In this document: piece by piece, positions 9,441-19,306 of the stretch
How positions within the stretch are numbered: the first letter of the stretch is position 1
How the letters are laid out: the number at the start of each line of letters is the position of its first letter
Source: Candidatus Saccharimonadota bacterium
GTDB taxonomy: Bacteria; Patescibacteriota; Saccharimonadia; Saccharimonadales; Saccharimonadaceae
NCBI GenBank assembly: GCA_017537745.1
Contig: JAFYKF010000011.1
Location: 1 to 64,000 of the forward strand
DNA: 64,000 nucleotides
Direction: 5' to 3'
Program-made: the position numbers and the translations under genes
The notes under the pieces: generated by a model
The model's database searches: none
The model's input: only the letters and a program-made list of their open reading frames with translations
Told to the model about the DNA's origin: nothing

Positions 9441-10167
9441 TTATTACCTCCTCGTCCTCAGTTATCGGCACTAAATCATAGTATCTATTTGCCTCCTCAT
9501 CCATCTGTGCCATTCTATATAAATCACCAAACGAAACATAATATTCAATCAACAAGTCACCGCTCAATTCCCCTTCTATACTTTTCATTATCTCAGACGC
9601 TTTTTCTATGTCCCCTGTCTGATTAAATATAAAAAATGCGTACACGACAACGGCCCTAAGTTTCTCTACCCCGGTGCGACCCGCAATCAATTCTTCAAAG
9701 TCCTTTTTAGCATCTTCTATTGTGTAATTTGCATCTTCCGCCATTTTTTTCTCAACATTGTAAGCAAAATCACTTACACTAAATGAAATTTTTGCATCTT
9801 CACGTAATTCCTTTTCTTCATCACTAATCTCACGGGGGCTAGGCGGTAAATTAATCACCACAATCGCCACTACAGCACCAACCACTGCCACCGAAATCAC
9901 CGGAATCAAAACCTTCCAAATATTCTTCCGTTTTTGAACAGGCTTTTTATCTGCAACCACCGGCTGAGTAACCCCATTTGGAGCAACGGAATTCTGCTTC
10001 GGCTCAACCCGTGGCGCCACATTCTGTGTTGCGCCATTTTGCACAACACCGCTCTGTGTCGCACTATCCTGTACCGCACCACCCTGCGTCACTTGCTTAT
10101 TTTCTTGCGCACTAACAAAAGCATCAATCACATTACGCGTAGAACCACTAGTATTACTCTCCGTCAT
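9433..10167 (-). CDS. Single-pass membrane protein with TPR-like exterior domain
   Basis: 244 residues. The Gln/Thr/Asn-rich cytoplasmic N-terminus has short repeats of the form xTQxG/xVQNG. A membrane helix follows at ~78-100, preceded by basic KKPVQKRK. The C-terminal ~140-residue helical domain looks like tetratricopeptide repeats and probably lies outside. The start is set by TGG-TATAAT (10174-10179) ending 6 nt before the ATG. Its 3' end overlaps the start of the 1417-residue secreted protein, so the pair is translationally coupled and may assemble together. It could be an assembly or anchoring factor, but that rests on context only. Confidence 0.8.
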   Translation of the reverse strand: MTESNTSGSTRNVIDAFVSAQENKQVTQGGAVQDSATQSGVVQNGATQNVAPRVEPKQNSVAPNGVTQPVVADKKPVQKRKNIWKVLIPVISVAVVGAVVAIVVINLPPSPREISDEEKELREDAKISFSVSDFAYNVEKKMAEDANYTIEDAKKDFEELIAGRTGVEKLRAVVVYAFFIFNQTGDIEKASEIMKSIEGELSGDLLIEYYVSFGDLYRMAQMDEEANRYYDLVPITEDEEVINE

Positions 10168-10207
10168 GATACAATTATACCACAACCACTTTAAAAATCA
10201 CAAAAAA

Positions 10208-11491
10208 CTAGCAAAATTTTTCGCGCAACCATTCATCAGCCGGGCCTGCCGTCATCAAAACTACCAAGTAACCGTCATTTAATAATTCACGAATTCGTTT
10301 TTCCAATTCGTCAGACGGCTCCGCATATTCCACCACATCCTTATTCGTCAATCCACTTGCCAACTCTTCCGCCGACAGCACTGCCAAATTCGCATCCTCT
10401 CGCGTCAAATAAGTTGGCAACCAAATCACCTTACTAACGCCAGCAAAAGCATCTTTATACCCATCTCTCACCGCATATTGCCGAGTATTCTGATGTGGCT
10501 GATACACTACCACTACACCTTTTTTACCATCAATTTTTGCCTGTTCCAAAGCAACATCCACTGTCGCCTTTATTTCTTCCGGATGATGTGCATAGTCCGT
10601 ATATAACCCATCCATAATTTGTTCAAATCGTCGCCCCACGCCAGGGAATTCATTTAAAACATTCACTATTCTAGCCAAATCTGGATCTAGATGAATACCC
10701 TGCTCAGATGCTTCATCCAAAATCATCTCAAACACCGCATTTGCCGCTAAGCTAGCATCAGCCCTTCTCGCCTCACCCGCTAGTTTAAAATTCTGCGACT
10801 TAAACATCATCACTCTGCCATCACTTTGTTTTACCACCCCATCTACCATTTCTATCACTTCGTCACTCTGAGCCTTAAATTGCGAAAATGCTGCCGCATA
10901 GTCCTCGCGTGTTGGATAAATATCTGGATGATCATAGCTTACAAACGGAATTACTGCCAACCACGGATGATATTTCAAAAAGTTCCTATCATACTCATCT
11001 GCTTCATAAACAAAGAACTTATCACCATCATGGTACGCTCCAGAAGGAGCAAATCCAAGCGTCGTCCCCACCACATACGACACTGGCAATTTAGATTTCA
11101 AAGCCGCCCAAATAATCATCGCGGTCGTCGTAGTCTTACCATGGGTCCCAGCCACCGCTACCATTTTAAGCCCCAGCTTCTCTACCAAAAAAGCCGTAAA
11201 ATCATCACGTTTTGTACACTTTATTCCCGCTTCCTGTGCCAGCACTAATTCCGGATGTTCGGAAGTAAGTGCCGAAGTATAAACAAACCAGTCCACACCA
11301 TCCTCCAGCTTCTCCTTCAAAAATTCACCGTCTTGTTCACCAATAAACACGTCACATCCAGCCTCTACCAACTCATTATAAATCGCCCCTTTATGTAAAT
11401 CCGAACCAAAAACCTCAAACCCGGCCTGTTTTGCCATTAGCGCAAGCGGGCCCATTCCTGTTCCTGAAATTCCAGATATGTAAATTCTCAT
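10208..11491 (-). CDS. murC: UDP-N-acetylmuramate--L-alanine ligase (MurC)
   Basis: Mur ligase that adds L-Ala to UDP-MurNAc in cytoplasmic peptidoglycan synthesis. The N-terminal Rossmann motif is GISGTGMGPLA, the ATP loop is AGTHGKTTTTAM, and MurC-like TDYAHHPEEI and YQPHQNTRQ motifs follow. At 427 residues it is shorter than typical MurC (about 460-490). The related recycling ligase Mpl is possible, but the HHPEEI motif fits MurC better. Its ATG overlaps the tsaE stop (ATGA), indicating coupling. Confidence 0.9.
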   Translation of the reverse strand: MRIYISGISGTGMGPLALMAKQAGFEVFGSDLHKGAIYNELVEAGCDVFIGEQDGEFLKEKLEDGVDWFVYTSALTSEHPELVLAQEAGIKCTKRDDFTAFLVEKLGLKMVAVAGTHGKTTTTAMIIWAALKSKLPVSYVVGTTLGFAPSGAYHDGDKFFVYEADEYDRNFLKYHPWLAVIPFVSYDHPDIYPTREDYAAAFSQFKAQSDEVIEMVDGVVKQSDGRVMMFKSQNFKLAGEARRADASLAANAVFEMILDEASEQGIHLDPDLARIVNVLNEFPGVGRRFEQIMDGLYTDYAHHPEEIKATVDVALEQAKIDGKKGVVVVYQPHQNTRQYAVRDGYKDAFAGVSKVIWLPTYLTREDANLAVLSAEELASGLTNKDVVEYAEPSDELEKRIRELLNDGYLVVLMTAGPADEWLREKFC

Positions 11492-11901
11492 TTTAAAACC
11501 TCCATTTCGCGACTGTCATCATCGTTATTTTTTATATTTACTATTATACGCTTTTCAGGCAAAATATTTTTAACAGAATCAGACCACTCAATAACTATAA
11601 TATTATTCTCATTTCCCAAGCTCTCTTTTAGCTCATCAGACATCAAACCTGGCTCATTTAACCGATAAAAATCATAGTGTATCAAAGTTCGCCCATCCGG
11701 ACAAGCATAAGATTTTGAAATTGTAAAACTTGGGCTCGAAACTGGCTCCTTAATCCCCAAACCCTTAGCTAGTCCCTTCACAAAAGTCGTCTTCCCCACC
11801 CCAACATCCCCAATCAGCTCAATGACACACAAACCCTCACCACATTTCTCGGCCATTGCTTCACCCCTCTCCATCATCTCTTGTTCTGATTTGATTTTCA
11901 T
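11488..11901 (-). CDS. tsaE: tRNA t6A biosynthesis ATPase TsaE
   Basis: ATPase needed with TsaB, TsaC and TsaD to make t6A37 in ANN-decoding tRNAs. It has 137 residues. The Walker A GDVGVGKTT is at 31-39, and the family segments SSPSFTI, HYDFYRL and VIEWSD are present. It is divergent from tsaB with only 18 nt between starts. The two promoters share an AT-rich palindromic region; the minus-strand box TGG-TATAAT (11912-11917) ends 10 nt before the ATG. This is a compact arrangement of two genes in one pathway. Confidence 0.95.
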   Translation of the reverse strand: MKIKSEQEMMERGEAMAEKCGEGLCVIELIGDVGVGKTTFVKGLAKGLGIKEPVSSPSFTISKSYACPDGRTLIHYDFYRLNEPGLMSDELKESLGNENNIIVIEWSDSVKNILPEKRIIVNIKNNDDDSREMEVLK

Positions 11902-11919
11902 TATATAATATATTATACC

Positions 11920-12252
11920 ATGAAAATGTTTTTAGACACATCTACTGATACTACACTACTACAATTAGGTGATAAAAAATACGAATACCCTTTCGGTCAC
12001 GATCTCGCCGAAAAGCTACTTCAATTTATCCACGAAAAACTACAAGAAAATAATCAAGATTGGCACGATATCACCGAAATCGAATTTATGTCTGGACCCG
12101 GTTCCTTTACAGGGCTCAGAATTGGCGCCACCATAGTTAATACCCTAGCAAACGAACTGAATATTCCACTCTACGACCATCACGGCAACCAACAAAAACA
12201 AATCATTCCAGAATACGACCGCCCCGCTAACATCACTGCACCCCGCAAATAA
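11920..12252 (+). CDS. tsaB: Short TsaB-like t6A factor
   Basis: TsaB is the inactive actin-fold partner of TsaD. The N-terminal half is recognisable: LDTSTDTTLLQL at the start, then the signature GPGSFTGLRIG near residues 65-76. It stops at 110 residues, against about 220-230 in most bacteria, so the second lobe is missing. The reading frame ends cleanly and the next gene starts on the other strand 9 nt later, with no sign of a frameshift remnant. A minimal TsaB that keeps the TsaD-contact lobe is the likeliest reading. Confidence 0.85.
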   Translation: MKMFLDTSTDTTLLQLGDKKYEYPFGHDLAEKLLQFIHEKLQENNQDWHDITEIEFMSGPGSFTGLRIGATIVNTLANELNIPLYDHHGNQQKQIIPEYDRPANITAPRK

Positions 12253-12260
12253 CAATCAAC

Positions 12261-13412
12261 CTAACGCTTCTTCCAGACTCTCAGCCCAACCGACACCGCC
12301 AATATCGCCATCACTGCAAATACACCCACCATCATTACCTGTACTGTCACGGCAGTCTTGAGCGCGCGACCTCGATTTGGCTTCACTGTCAAACTTTCAC
12401 CAAGCGGCGCCACATACGAAGGATTCGATGGATCATATGCTACTTCCATTCCATCACCAGATTCGGAAGTTTTCGCAATTGTTGTATTTGTAATATTTGG
12501 CACCATATTAATTAAGGCTATATTAAATATTGAGCCCGTACCGCTATCCCTATCTGCATGAAACACACGAATCACCGCAGGCTCGCCCTCTTCTAATCTC
12601 ACCCCAGTAAAAGCCAACTCGTCATTTGTACCAGAATAAACCTCACCGGTATTATGAATTTCAAAAACCGCCTTTACCTCATCATGGATTCCACCCAAAT
12701 CAATCACCAACTTATCGTCCACAAACACCCATGTATCATCATCGGCTGTAATTTCAAACCTTTCGCTTCCGTTCATTAGCACCTGGATTGGTACACCTAG
12801 ATTCGCTGTAAAAAGATGGTTGTGGCCGTCATCATTCACACTCTCGTTTCGCGGCATCCATTCACCCTCCGTTGCATTCATCGTCAAAGCATCCAAAGGA
12901 TAAAATGAATTATTCTCATACTTAAGGCTAGCCGTCTTTGCCTCATAAATTAAACTAATCGTGCTACCATAACTCTTGCTCTTCCCATCCACTTGTGAAA
13001 ACCATCGCGAAAAGGCATTTTTAATACCACGATTAGTTATCGCCTCACCACCAGCCGCAACCGGTAAATACTCAGAACTGAGCTCACCGGTCACAATTCC
13101 TTCCTCAAGCCCAAAATTCTGGTATCCACACTCGCTCCATTCAAACTGACGCTCATCCGCCACGTGCGCCACAGAACTATACAAATCCACACAATCATCC
13201 ATCTTTTGATCATAATACAAAATAGGCACCGTCACCGATGCTTCATTTTCTACATTTGCGCTAGCTAGGATTATATCAGCCTGACCCTTCGTCATCTCCA
13301 CCGCTAATTCTTCTACCGATTGCGACATTTGTGCCACCCCCGCTATCATACCCACCACACTCGCTACTATCACGAGTAGGCTTATTATAAAACCTAAATT
13401 TCTTGCTTTCAT
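12261..13412 (-). CDS. Fibro-slime domain membrane protein
   Basis: 383 residues with a membrane segment at each end: N-terminal ~7-30, and C-terminal ~352-375 followed by basic VWKKR. The middle carries a fibro-slime/PA14-like region with DDDTWVFVDDKLVIDLGGIH and then VFHADRDSGTGS. That fold often binds carbohydrate at cell surfaces. The start is chosen because TATAAT (13419-13424) ends 6 nt before this ATG. It is probably displayed outside and anchored by the C-terminal helix; its ligand is unknown. Confidence 0.85.
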   Translation of the reverse strand: MKARNLGFIISLLVIVASVVGMIAGVAQMSQSVEELAVEMTKGQADIILASANVENEASVTVPILYYDQKMDDCVDLYSSVAHVADERQFEWSECGYQNFGLEEGIVTGELSSEYLPVAAGGEAITNRGIKNAFSRWFSQVDGKSKSYGSTISLIYEAKTASLKYENNSFYPLDALTMNATEGEWMPRNESVNDDGHNHLFTANLGVPIQVLMNGSERFEITADDDTWVFVDDKLVIDLGGIHDEVKAVFEIHNTGEVYSGTNDELAFTGVRLEEGEPAVIRVFHADRDSGTGSIFNIALINMVPNITNTTIAKTSESGDGMEVAYDPSNPSYVAPLGESLTVKPNRGRALKTAVTVQVMMVGVFAVMAILAVSVGLRVWKKR

Positions 13413-13479
13413 AATTCCATTATACAACAAAAAATAAAAACATATACTATTTTACCCCAATTTCAATCTTAAAAATATA

Positions 13480-14061
13480 TTAATCAATTATCTGATCAAT
13501 AATACCGTATTTCAAAGCTTCTTCTGCACTCATCCAGTTGTCACGATCCATATCTTTTTCAACCTGTGCAAGACTCTTACCAGTATTTTTAGCGAAAATT
13601 TCCGCAAGACGTTTTTTCAAAAACACACCTTCTCTCAACATAATCTCCTGGTCCGTAATCTTCCCTTCCGTCCCGGACGACGGTTGATGAATCATGATTC
13701 TAGAATTTGGCAAACAATATCTCTTGCCCTTTGCCCCACACGACAATAGCATTGCGCCCATCGAAGCTTGCAGTCCAATTCCAATCGTCTCCACATCCGG
13801 CTTAATATAATTCATCGTGTCAATTATAGCAAGCCCATCATAAACCGATCCGCCAGGCGAATTAATATAAAGTTTGATATCCTTTTTTGGATCCTCATGT
13901 GCCAAAAACAATAATTGCGCCACCACCAAATTTGCCGTATGTGCATTTACATCCTCACCCAAAAATATAATTCGATCATTTAAAAGCCGCGAATAAATAT
14001 CGTACGCTCTTTCGCCCTTATTCGTTTCTTCAATTACAGTTGGCACCAAATAATCTTTCAT
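13480..14061 (-). CDS. clpP: ATP-dependent Clp protease proteolytic subunit
   Basis: Serine protease that forms tetradecamers fed by Clp ATPases. It has 193 residues. The triad is visible: S100 (QASMGAM), H125 (MIHQP) and D174 (MDRDNWMS). The oxyanion region is [10 protein letters not shown]. It begins 1 nt after the clpC stop, so ATPase and protease are made from one CIRCE-controlled transcript. The start has an AGGAG upstream (within AAAGGAGTAAT). Confidence 0.98.
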   Translation of the reverse strand: MKDYLVPTVIEETNKGERAYDIYSRLLNDRIIFLGEDVNAHTANLVVAQLLFLAHEDPKKDIKLYINSPGGSVYDGLAIIDTMNYIKPDVETIGIGLQASMGAMLLSCGAKGKRYCLPNSRIMIHQPSSGTEGKITDQEIMLREGVFLKKRLAEIFAKNTGKSLAQVEKDMDRDNWMSAEEALKYGIIDQIID

Positions 14062-14062
14062 A

Positions 14063-16534
14063 TTACTCCTTTACTAATTTAATTTTTCCATTTACCAATT
14101 TCACAAGCGGAATATCGCCCTTCTTAAATTCTTCCGCAATAATTGCTTCCGACAGTAACGACTCAACTTCATCCTCAATGCAACGACGAAGTGGCCTTGC
14201 ACCATTTTTCGGGTCAAATCCCTTATCAATTAAATATTTCTTTGCCTTTTCGTCCACACGAATACCAATTCCCTTTGTTGCCAAACGTGCTTTCAAATCA
14301 TCAATCAAATTATCAAAAATCTTTTCAACGTCTTTTCTGGTCAAAGCATGGAACACTTCAATATCATCCAAACGGTTAATCAGCTCAGGCCGCATGATTT
14401 TTCGCAAAGCCTTCATTGCATATTCTTTATTTTCCTCATATTCCTGCTCTAATGCTTTTTTATCTTTTGTAGTTTTTGCCGTAAAACCAAGTTCAGACTC
14501 GCGGAACATATCCGCCGAACCCAAATTAGACGTCAAAATCACAATCGTATTATTAAACTTAATTTTATTACCCTGCCCATCCGTCAACACACCGTCTTCC
14601 AAAATTTGTAATAACAAATTGAAAACATCCGGGTGAGCTTTTTCAATTTCATCAAACAAAATCACCGAATATGGTTTACGTCGCACCGCTTCAGTCAATT
14701 TGCCGCCATCGTCATATCCAACATATCCAGCCGGCGCACCCACTAGTCGTGACACATTATGCTTCTCGCCAAACTCGCTCATATCAATTTTTACTAGTGC
14801 GTTTTCCCCACCAAACACCTCGCGTGCAATCACTCTAGCTAGTTCAGTTTTACCCACGCCCGTCGGACCCATGAATAAGAATGAACCAATTGGTCGGCGT
14901 GAATCCGTAATTCCACTTCGCCCACGTCGAATTGCTTTTGCTACTGCCCTCACGGCATCGTCTTGACCAATAATCGATTTCTTTAATTCGTCTTCTAGCC
15001 CGAGCAACATTTTCATTTCCGACCCATGCACCTTAGATACCGGAATCCCAGTTTTCAAAGACACTGCCGTCGCTAAGTTTTCTTCTGTTAGCTTCGGATG
15101 CTCTTGCTTTGCTACACCCTTCTTTTCAAGTTTCTTAATTTCTTGTTCTAATTTAGCTAGTTCAGTTTTCAAATTAGCCGCTTTTTCAAAATCTTCCGCT
15201 TCCGCTGCAGCCGTAATTTTTTCTTCCAACGTAGCCCGTTCAATTTTCATCTTTTTATACTTGCTACCACCTTTTTTATCTGCCGCCACTTTACAAATTG
15301 CCGAAGCCTCGTCAATTACGTCTATCACTTTATCCGGCATAAATCTATCATTGATATATCTTTGGCTCATCGTAATTGCCGTTTCCAACATCGTGTCTGG
15401 AATTATCACACCGTGATGTTTTTCATAGTGTTTCTTTATTCCCTTCAAAATCCGCAAAGTCACTGCATTAGACGGCTCTTCCACCATCACAGTCTGAAAT
15501 CTACGCGAAAGCGCCTTATCTTTTTCAATCGTTTTACGATATTCGTCAAGAGTTGTCGCACCAATCAAATTAATCGAATTACGTGCCAACGCTGGTTTCA
15601 AAATATTTGCCGCATCCATCGAACCTTCACCAGAACCCGCGCCACACAACAAATGTATTTCATCAATAAACAATAGTACCGTGTCGTCCGAAGTCGCTTC
15701 GTCAATCACACCTTTAATTCGTTCCTCGAATTCACCACGGAATTTCGTGCCAGCGACTAATCCAGACAAATCCACTTGATAAATATGCTTCCCAATCAAA
15801 TTACCTGGCACTTCGTTTTTCACAATCCGCATTGCCAAACCTTCAACAATCGCCGTTTTACCCACACCGGCCTCACCAATCAACACCGGATTAGATTTGG
15901 TCCGACGTGACAAAACCGTCACCACGCGCTCAATTTCATTTTCACGACCAATCACTGTATCGAGCCGTCCTTCGCGCGCCTCTTCCGTCAAATCCTTGCC
16001 GTATTTTTTCAAAAACTTAAATCCAGACTTTTTTATATACTTAGCTTTTTCAGCCTCAGTCTGCTCATCCTTAGTCTGTTTCTCCACCAAAGTATCAATA
16101 TCATTTAATAATTTTTCCGTGTCCACATCAAGACCATGCAAAATTAAAGATGCTCTCGAATTTGGCTGACTAAGTAACGCATATAATATATGCTCCGTAC
16201 CAATTACACTAAGCCCCTGCTCTTTCACATAATTTTGTGCCATTCTAAAAGTCAAAATCACCGCCTCAGACAACGACATCATTGCCATATCAGACGGCGC
16301 AGCCACCTCTACCGCCACTTTATTGAGCGATTTTTCAACATCGTCAACCGTCACTCCTGCTTCGCGCAACATCGTCGCCGCCGTTGAAGTATCCATCGCA
16401 AGAACACCCATCAAAAGATGCTCAGTCCCCATGTAACCATTATTATATCTTTTTGCATAAAAATCCGACTTCTGCAAAGCAAACCTTGCATTCTCAGACA
16501 GTCTAGACATTATTTCACTAAATTCTGCTTGCAT
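14063..16534 (-). CDS. clpC: Clp ATPase ClpC
   Basis: AAA+ unfoldase that feeds ClpP. It has 823 residues: the Clp_N repeat domain (1-145), D1 with Walker A GEAGVGKT near 220, a short coiled middle domain with a UVR-like [18 protein letters not shown] segment (ClpC type rather than ClpB), and D2 with GPTGVGKTE. The start is set by promoter geometry: TATACT (16541-16546) ends 6 nt before this ATG, with TTGACC 17 nt further up inside a CIRCE operator. HrcA repression and heat induction are therefore expected. No CtsR-like gene is seen in the window. Confidence 0.96.
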   Translation of the reverse strand: MQAEFSEIMSRLSENARFALQKSDFYAKRYNNGYMGTEHLLMGVLAMDTSTAATMLREAGVTVDDVEKSLNKVAVEVAAPSDMAMMSLSEAVILTFRMAQNYVKEQGLSVIGTEHILYALLSQPNSRASLILHGLDVDTEKLLNDIDTLVEKQTKDEQTEAEKAKYIKKSGFKFLKKYGKDLTEEAREGRLDTVIGRENEIERVVTVLSRRTKSNPVLIGEAGVGKTAIVEGLAMRIVKNEVPGNLIGKHIYQVDLSGLVAGTKFRGEFEERIKGVIDEATSDDTVLLFIDEIHLLCGAGSGEGSMDAANILKPALARNSINLIGATTLDEYRKTIEKDKALSRRFQTVMVEEPSNAVTLRILKGIKKHYEKHHGVIIPDTMLETAITMSQRYINDRFMPDKVIDVIDEASAICKVAADKKGGSKYKKMKIERATLEEKITAAAEAEDFEKAANLKTELAKLEQEIKKLEKKGVAKQEHPKLTEENLATAVSLKTGIPVSKVHGSEMKMLLGLEDELKKSIIGQDDAVRAVAKAIRRGRSGITDSRRPIGSFLFMGPTGVGKTELARVIAREVFGGENALVKIDMSEFGEKHNVSRLVGAPAGYVGYDDGGKLTEAVRRKPYSVILFDEIEKAHPDVFNLLLQILEDGVLTDGQGNKIKFNNTIVILTSNLGSADMFRESELGFTAKTTKDKKALEQEYEENKEYAMKALRKIMRPELINRLDDIEVFHALTRKDVEKIFDNLIDDLKARLATKGIGIRVDEKAKKYLIDKGFDPKNGARPLRRCIEDEVESLLSEAIIAEEFKKGDIPLVKLVNGKIKLVKE

Positions 16535-16540
16535 ATCCCC

Positions 16541-16569
16541 AGTATAGCAAATTAGCACTCGTAGGTCAA
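16541..16569 (-). promoter_or_regulatory. clpC promoter
   Basis: TTGACC (16564-16569), a 17-nt spacer and TATACT (16541-16546) preceded by TGC. The -35 lies exactly in the loop of the CIRCE palindrome. Transcription should start at or next to the clpC ATG. Confidence 0.85.
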
Positions 16570-16578
16570 GAGTGCTAA
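16552..16578 (-). promoter_or_regulatory. CIRCE operator (HrcA site) of clpC-clpP
   Basis: A perfect match to the consensus TTAGCACTC-N9-GAGTGCTAA, both arms intact. Because the -35 hexamer sits in the 9-nt loop, bound HrcA should block RNA polymerase directly. Confidence 0.95.
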
Positions 16579-16682
16579 TTAAATTTTAATCCAACTTAGA
16601 ATTCTGCAGCTTTTTAAAGCGAAAGTGTGATAAAATCATACTTAGTGGGCCTATATATTATATATAATAATATGGAGTCATT

Positions 16683-18398
16683 ATGCTGAAAATCAAACAT
16701 CAAAAAAAAGATCCTATCGTTCCACCACTAAGTATTTCAGCTCTCTTTAACTTATCTAGCTTTCGTCACTGGGATAATGTCGTAATTAATCAAAAAGAAT
16801 TTGATTTTACTCGTCGCGAGCTCAAACACGACCGTAAAGTCCTCGCCAAAGCCTTCCTCGCTCTTGGCATCAAAAAAGGCGACATTATCACTGTCGCTAC
16901 CAGTCGCAGCATGTACGAAAACGTCCTGATTTTTCTCGCCGCCAACAAGATCGGCGCCCTCGTCAGTTATTTTGACGAGAAAAACTCTCGCGATACTATC
17001 CTGCATTACTTAGATGAATTCAAATCACCACTCCTTATTACCTATAAGTATGGCCCAAAGCGCATTAAAGAAATCAAACAAAATGCCAAATCAGTCAAAC
17101 ACGTTATTAATATGGACGGCGAAATGATTCGTCTTGGCAATATTGACGACAATCAAACCGAAATTATCGAAATGTCCGCCCTCGATGGCATGTGGGTCGG
17201 TAAACAAAAAATTACCAAAATCGCCGATTCTTATCATGGCCATATTCCCAAAAATATTTTTGGCGGCAATAATGAGGCTCTTATCACCTTTACTTCTGGT
17301 TCCACCTCCGGCCCTAAGCCAATGGTCTTTACCAACAAAGCCCTCATCGCCGCTGCTCTCTTCAGTAAAGCTGCTTCCGGTATCAAAATGTGGGACAAAG
17401 AAGTCACCAACTGGTTCTCTTTTGTAAAGTTCGATTGCCCCTATGGTCTTTGGACTTCCACTATGACCCCCATCATTGGTGGCAGCAAAGTCACCCTCAC
17501 TCCAGACATTGACGAAACCAACCTCGCCTATTACTTCAGTAAAGATATTAGCGTCGTCCAAGCTGTGCCACTTCTTTTTGAAACATTACCTAAAGCTTTG
17601 CCCGAAAACTTAGACTTATCATCAGTCAAAATGTGCATCTCCGGTGGCGAAAGACTAGAAAAACGCGCCTCACTCGAAATCGCCGATTTTTTCAAAGCTC
17701 ACGGCGCTACCGTCAAAATGTGTAACGGTTACGGTGTAGGTGAATGCCTTGGTTCTATCACCGTAGCAGTCGGCTCGACCTACCATCCAGATACCGTCGG
17801 GCGAGTTGTGCCAGGAGCCCACGTCGCCGTGCTCGACACCGAAACCGGCAACGAACTTGGCTTCGGCCAGACCGGACTCTTACACGTCACCGGCAAACAC
17901 CTCCTCAGCCGCTACTATAATCGCCCCGAACTTACCAAAGAAAAATTCAAAGTCATCAAAGGGCGCAAATATGTCAACACCGGCGACCTCGCAGCTGTAT
18001 CCGAAACTGGCTTCGTCAACCTAGTAGGGCGAGCCACCTTTTTTATCAATAGCCTTCCGGACAAAGTCTATTACGAAGTCGTCCGCGCCGCCGTCGCCAA
18101 ATCTGACTTGGTAAACAAATGTTACGTTGTTAAAGGCCCAGATAAAAAACTACGCTACGCCGCCTATGCCTTTGTCGTCACAAGAAAAGGCGTTGGCCAC
18201 AACAACGAAACTCGTCGCCAAATCGTCAAGGATTCCACTCAACCGTTTTACATCGGCAAACGTCGTATCATCCTTAAATCTTATGAAATACCGCGCAAAG
18301 TCATTTTCTTAGACGACCTACCACTCACCCGCGCCAACAAAACTGATTTTAGAAAACTAGAAAAAATGGCCAGCGAACTTGGCGAAGATCACGCCTAA
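16683..18398 (+). CDS. Adenylate-forming (ANL superfamily) enzyme, substrate unknown
   Basis: 571 residues, cytoplasmic. ANL motifs are clear: A3 TSGSTSGPKP at 204-213, a YGVGEC A5-like motif near 350, VNTGDLAAVSETGFVNLVGR in the A7/A8 region, and a C-terminal Lys in LTRANKTDFRKL (A10). These enzymes activate a carboxylate as acyl-AMP and usually pass it to CoA or a carrier protein. No carrier, polyketide or fatty-acid gene is nearby, so neither substrate nor acceptor can be named. The start has GGAG 7 nt upstream. Confidence 0.88.
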   Translation: MLKIKHQKKDPIVPPLSISALFNLSSFRHWDNVVINQKEFDFTRRELKHDRKVLAKAFLALGIKKGDIITVATSRSMYENVLIFLAANKIGALVSYFDEKNSRDTILHYLDEFKSPLLITYKYGPKRIKEIKQNAKSVKHVINMDGEMIRLGNIDDNQTEIIEMSALDGMWVGKQKITKIADSYHGHIPKNIFGGNNEALITFTSGSTSGPKPMVFTNKALIAAALFSKAASGIKMWDKEVTNWFSFVKFDCPYGLWTSTMTPIIGGSKVTLTPDIDETNLAYYFSKDISVVQAVPLLFETLPKALPENLDLSSVKMCISGGERLEKRASLEIADFFKAHGATVKMCNGYGVGECLGSITVAVGSTYHPDTVGRVVPGAHVAVLDTETGNELGFGQTGLLHVTGKHLLSRYYNRPELTKEKFKVIKGRKYVNTGDLAAVSETGFVNLVGRATFFINSLPDKVYYEVVRAAVAKSDLVNKCYVVKGPDKKLRYAAYAFVVTRKGVGHNNETRRQIVKDSTQPFYIGKRRIILKSYEIPRKVIFLDDLPLTRANKTDFRKLEKMASELGEDHA

Positions 18399-18419
18399 TT
18401 CACTGGCCACTATTTCAAT

Positions 18420-19253
18420 CTATCCACAAACTACATTATTTGCGTGTAGCCAACCTTCTACCGAGCCACCGTCGAGATAATCACCCTTCGTAGTTGCAAT
18501 TTTCATCTTGCCACCTTCACGAATATATTCGTCAATTGGGTCAGTCACCATATATTCTTGGTCTAATGGCCCAAAATCATTTTCATTTACATATTTTACA
18601 ATCTTCTTCAATAAGTCTGGAGTCATCACGTACTTCGATACATTAATCAAATTTGATGGTGCTTCTTCTGGCTTTGGCTTCTCCACTACACCAACCAAAT
18701 TACCATCCTTGGCAGACAACACTCCATATTTTTCAACTTCTTTTTTGTCAATTTCTACGCCAAGAATCGCCGAATTTTTACCGTCCGACGCTTTCACCAA
18801 AGCTTCTGCCGCCGATTCTCCTCCAGGATTCCAAATAAAATCATCACCCATAAATACTAATACCGGCTCATTGATTTTAAATTCTTCTACTGCCATCGCA
18901 ATTGGCACCGCCGTACCATATTTAGCCGACGGATCCTGTGCCACGTAATGAATATGTACATTTTCGGGCAAAGTTTTTGCTTTCTCTAATTTATCAGACT
19001 TGCCTCTATCCACCAAATACCGGTTCAATGCCAAATTGTCCTGATAAAAAGCTCTCACTTGGCATGGTTCAGTATTGGATACCACCATATATATATCTGT
19101 TACACCAGCCTTAATCAAATCTTGCACCGAATAATCCACTAAAGGTCGATTACCAACCGGCAACATCGACTTTTCAACTACCTTAGTAATTGGCAACCTT
19201 CGTGTTCCCCATCCCGCCACTGGAATAATTGCCTTTGTGATTTTTGCACTCAT
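18420..19253 (-). CDS. galU: UTP--glucose-1-phosphate uridylyltransferase
   Basis: Makes UDP-glucose for surface glycans. It has 277 residues. The nucleotide-binding motif IPVAGWGTRRLPITKVVEK is close to the family form (AGxGTRxLPxTK), the metal/uridine segment VFMGDDFIW is present, and VVEKPKPEEAPSN is typical. The start has GAGGATTT upstream, preceded by a separate TGG-TATAAT box, so this gene has a conventional leader. It converges on the ANL enzyme gene with 21 nt between stops. Confidence 0.95.
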   Translation of the reverse strand: MSAKITKAIIPVAGWGTRRLPITKVVEKSMLPVGNRPLVDYSVQDLIKAGVTDIYMVVSNTEPCQVRAFYQDNLALNRYLVDRGKSDKLEKAKTLPENVHIHYVAQDPSAKYGTAVPIAMAVEEFKINEPVLVFMGDDFIWNPGGESAAEALVKASDGKNSAILGVEIDKKEVEKYGVLSAKDGNLVGVVEKPKPEEAPSNLINVSKYVMTPDLLKKIVKYVNENDFGPLDQEYMVTDPIDEYIREGGKMKIATTKGDYLDGGSVEGWLHANNVVCG

Positions 19254-19306
19254 ACTAAATCCTCGCTAAATTTTTATACCCCCATTATACCATACTCAAC
19301 TACTAA

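Noticed and set aside
14040-14636. Open 198-codon plus-strand frame
   Set aside because: Antisense to clpC; its biased composition mirrors the clpC codons.
17091-17561. Open 156-codon frame on the minus strand
   Set aside because: Shadow of the adenylate-forming enzyme, which has all its motifs.
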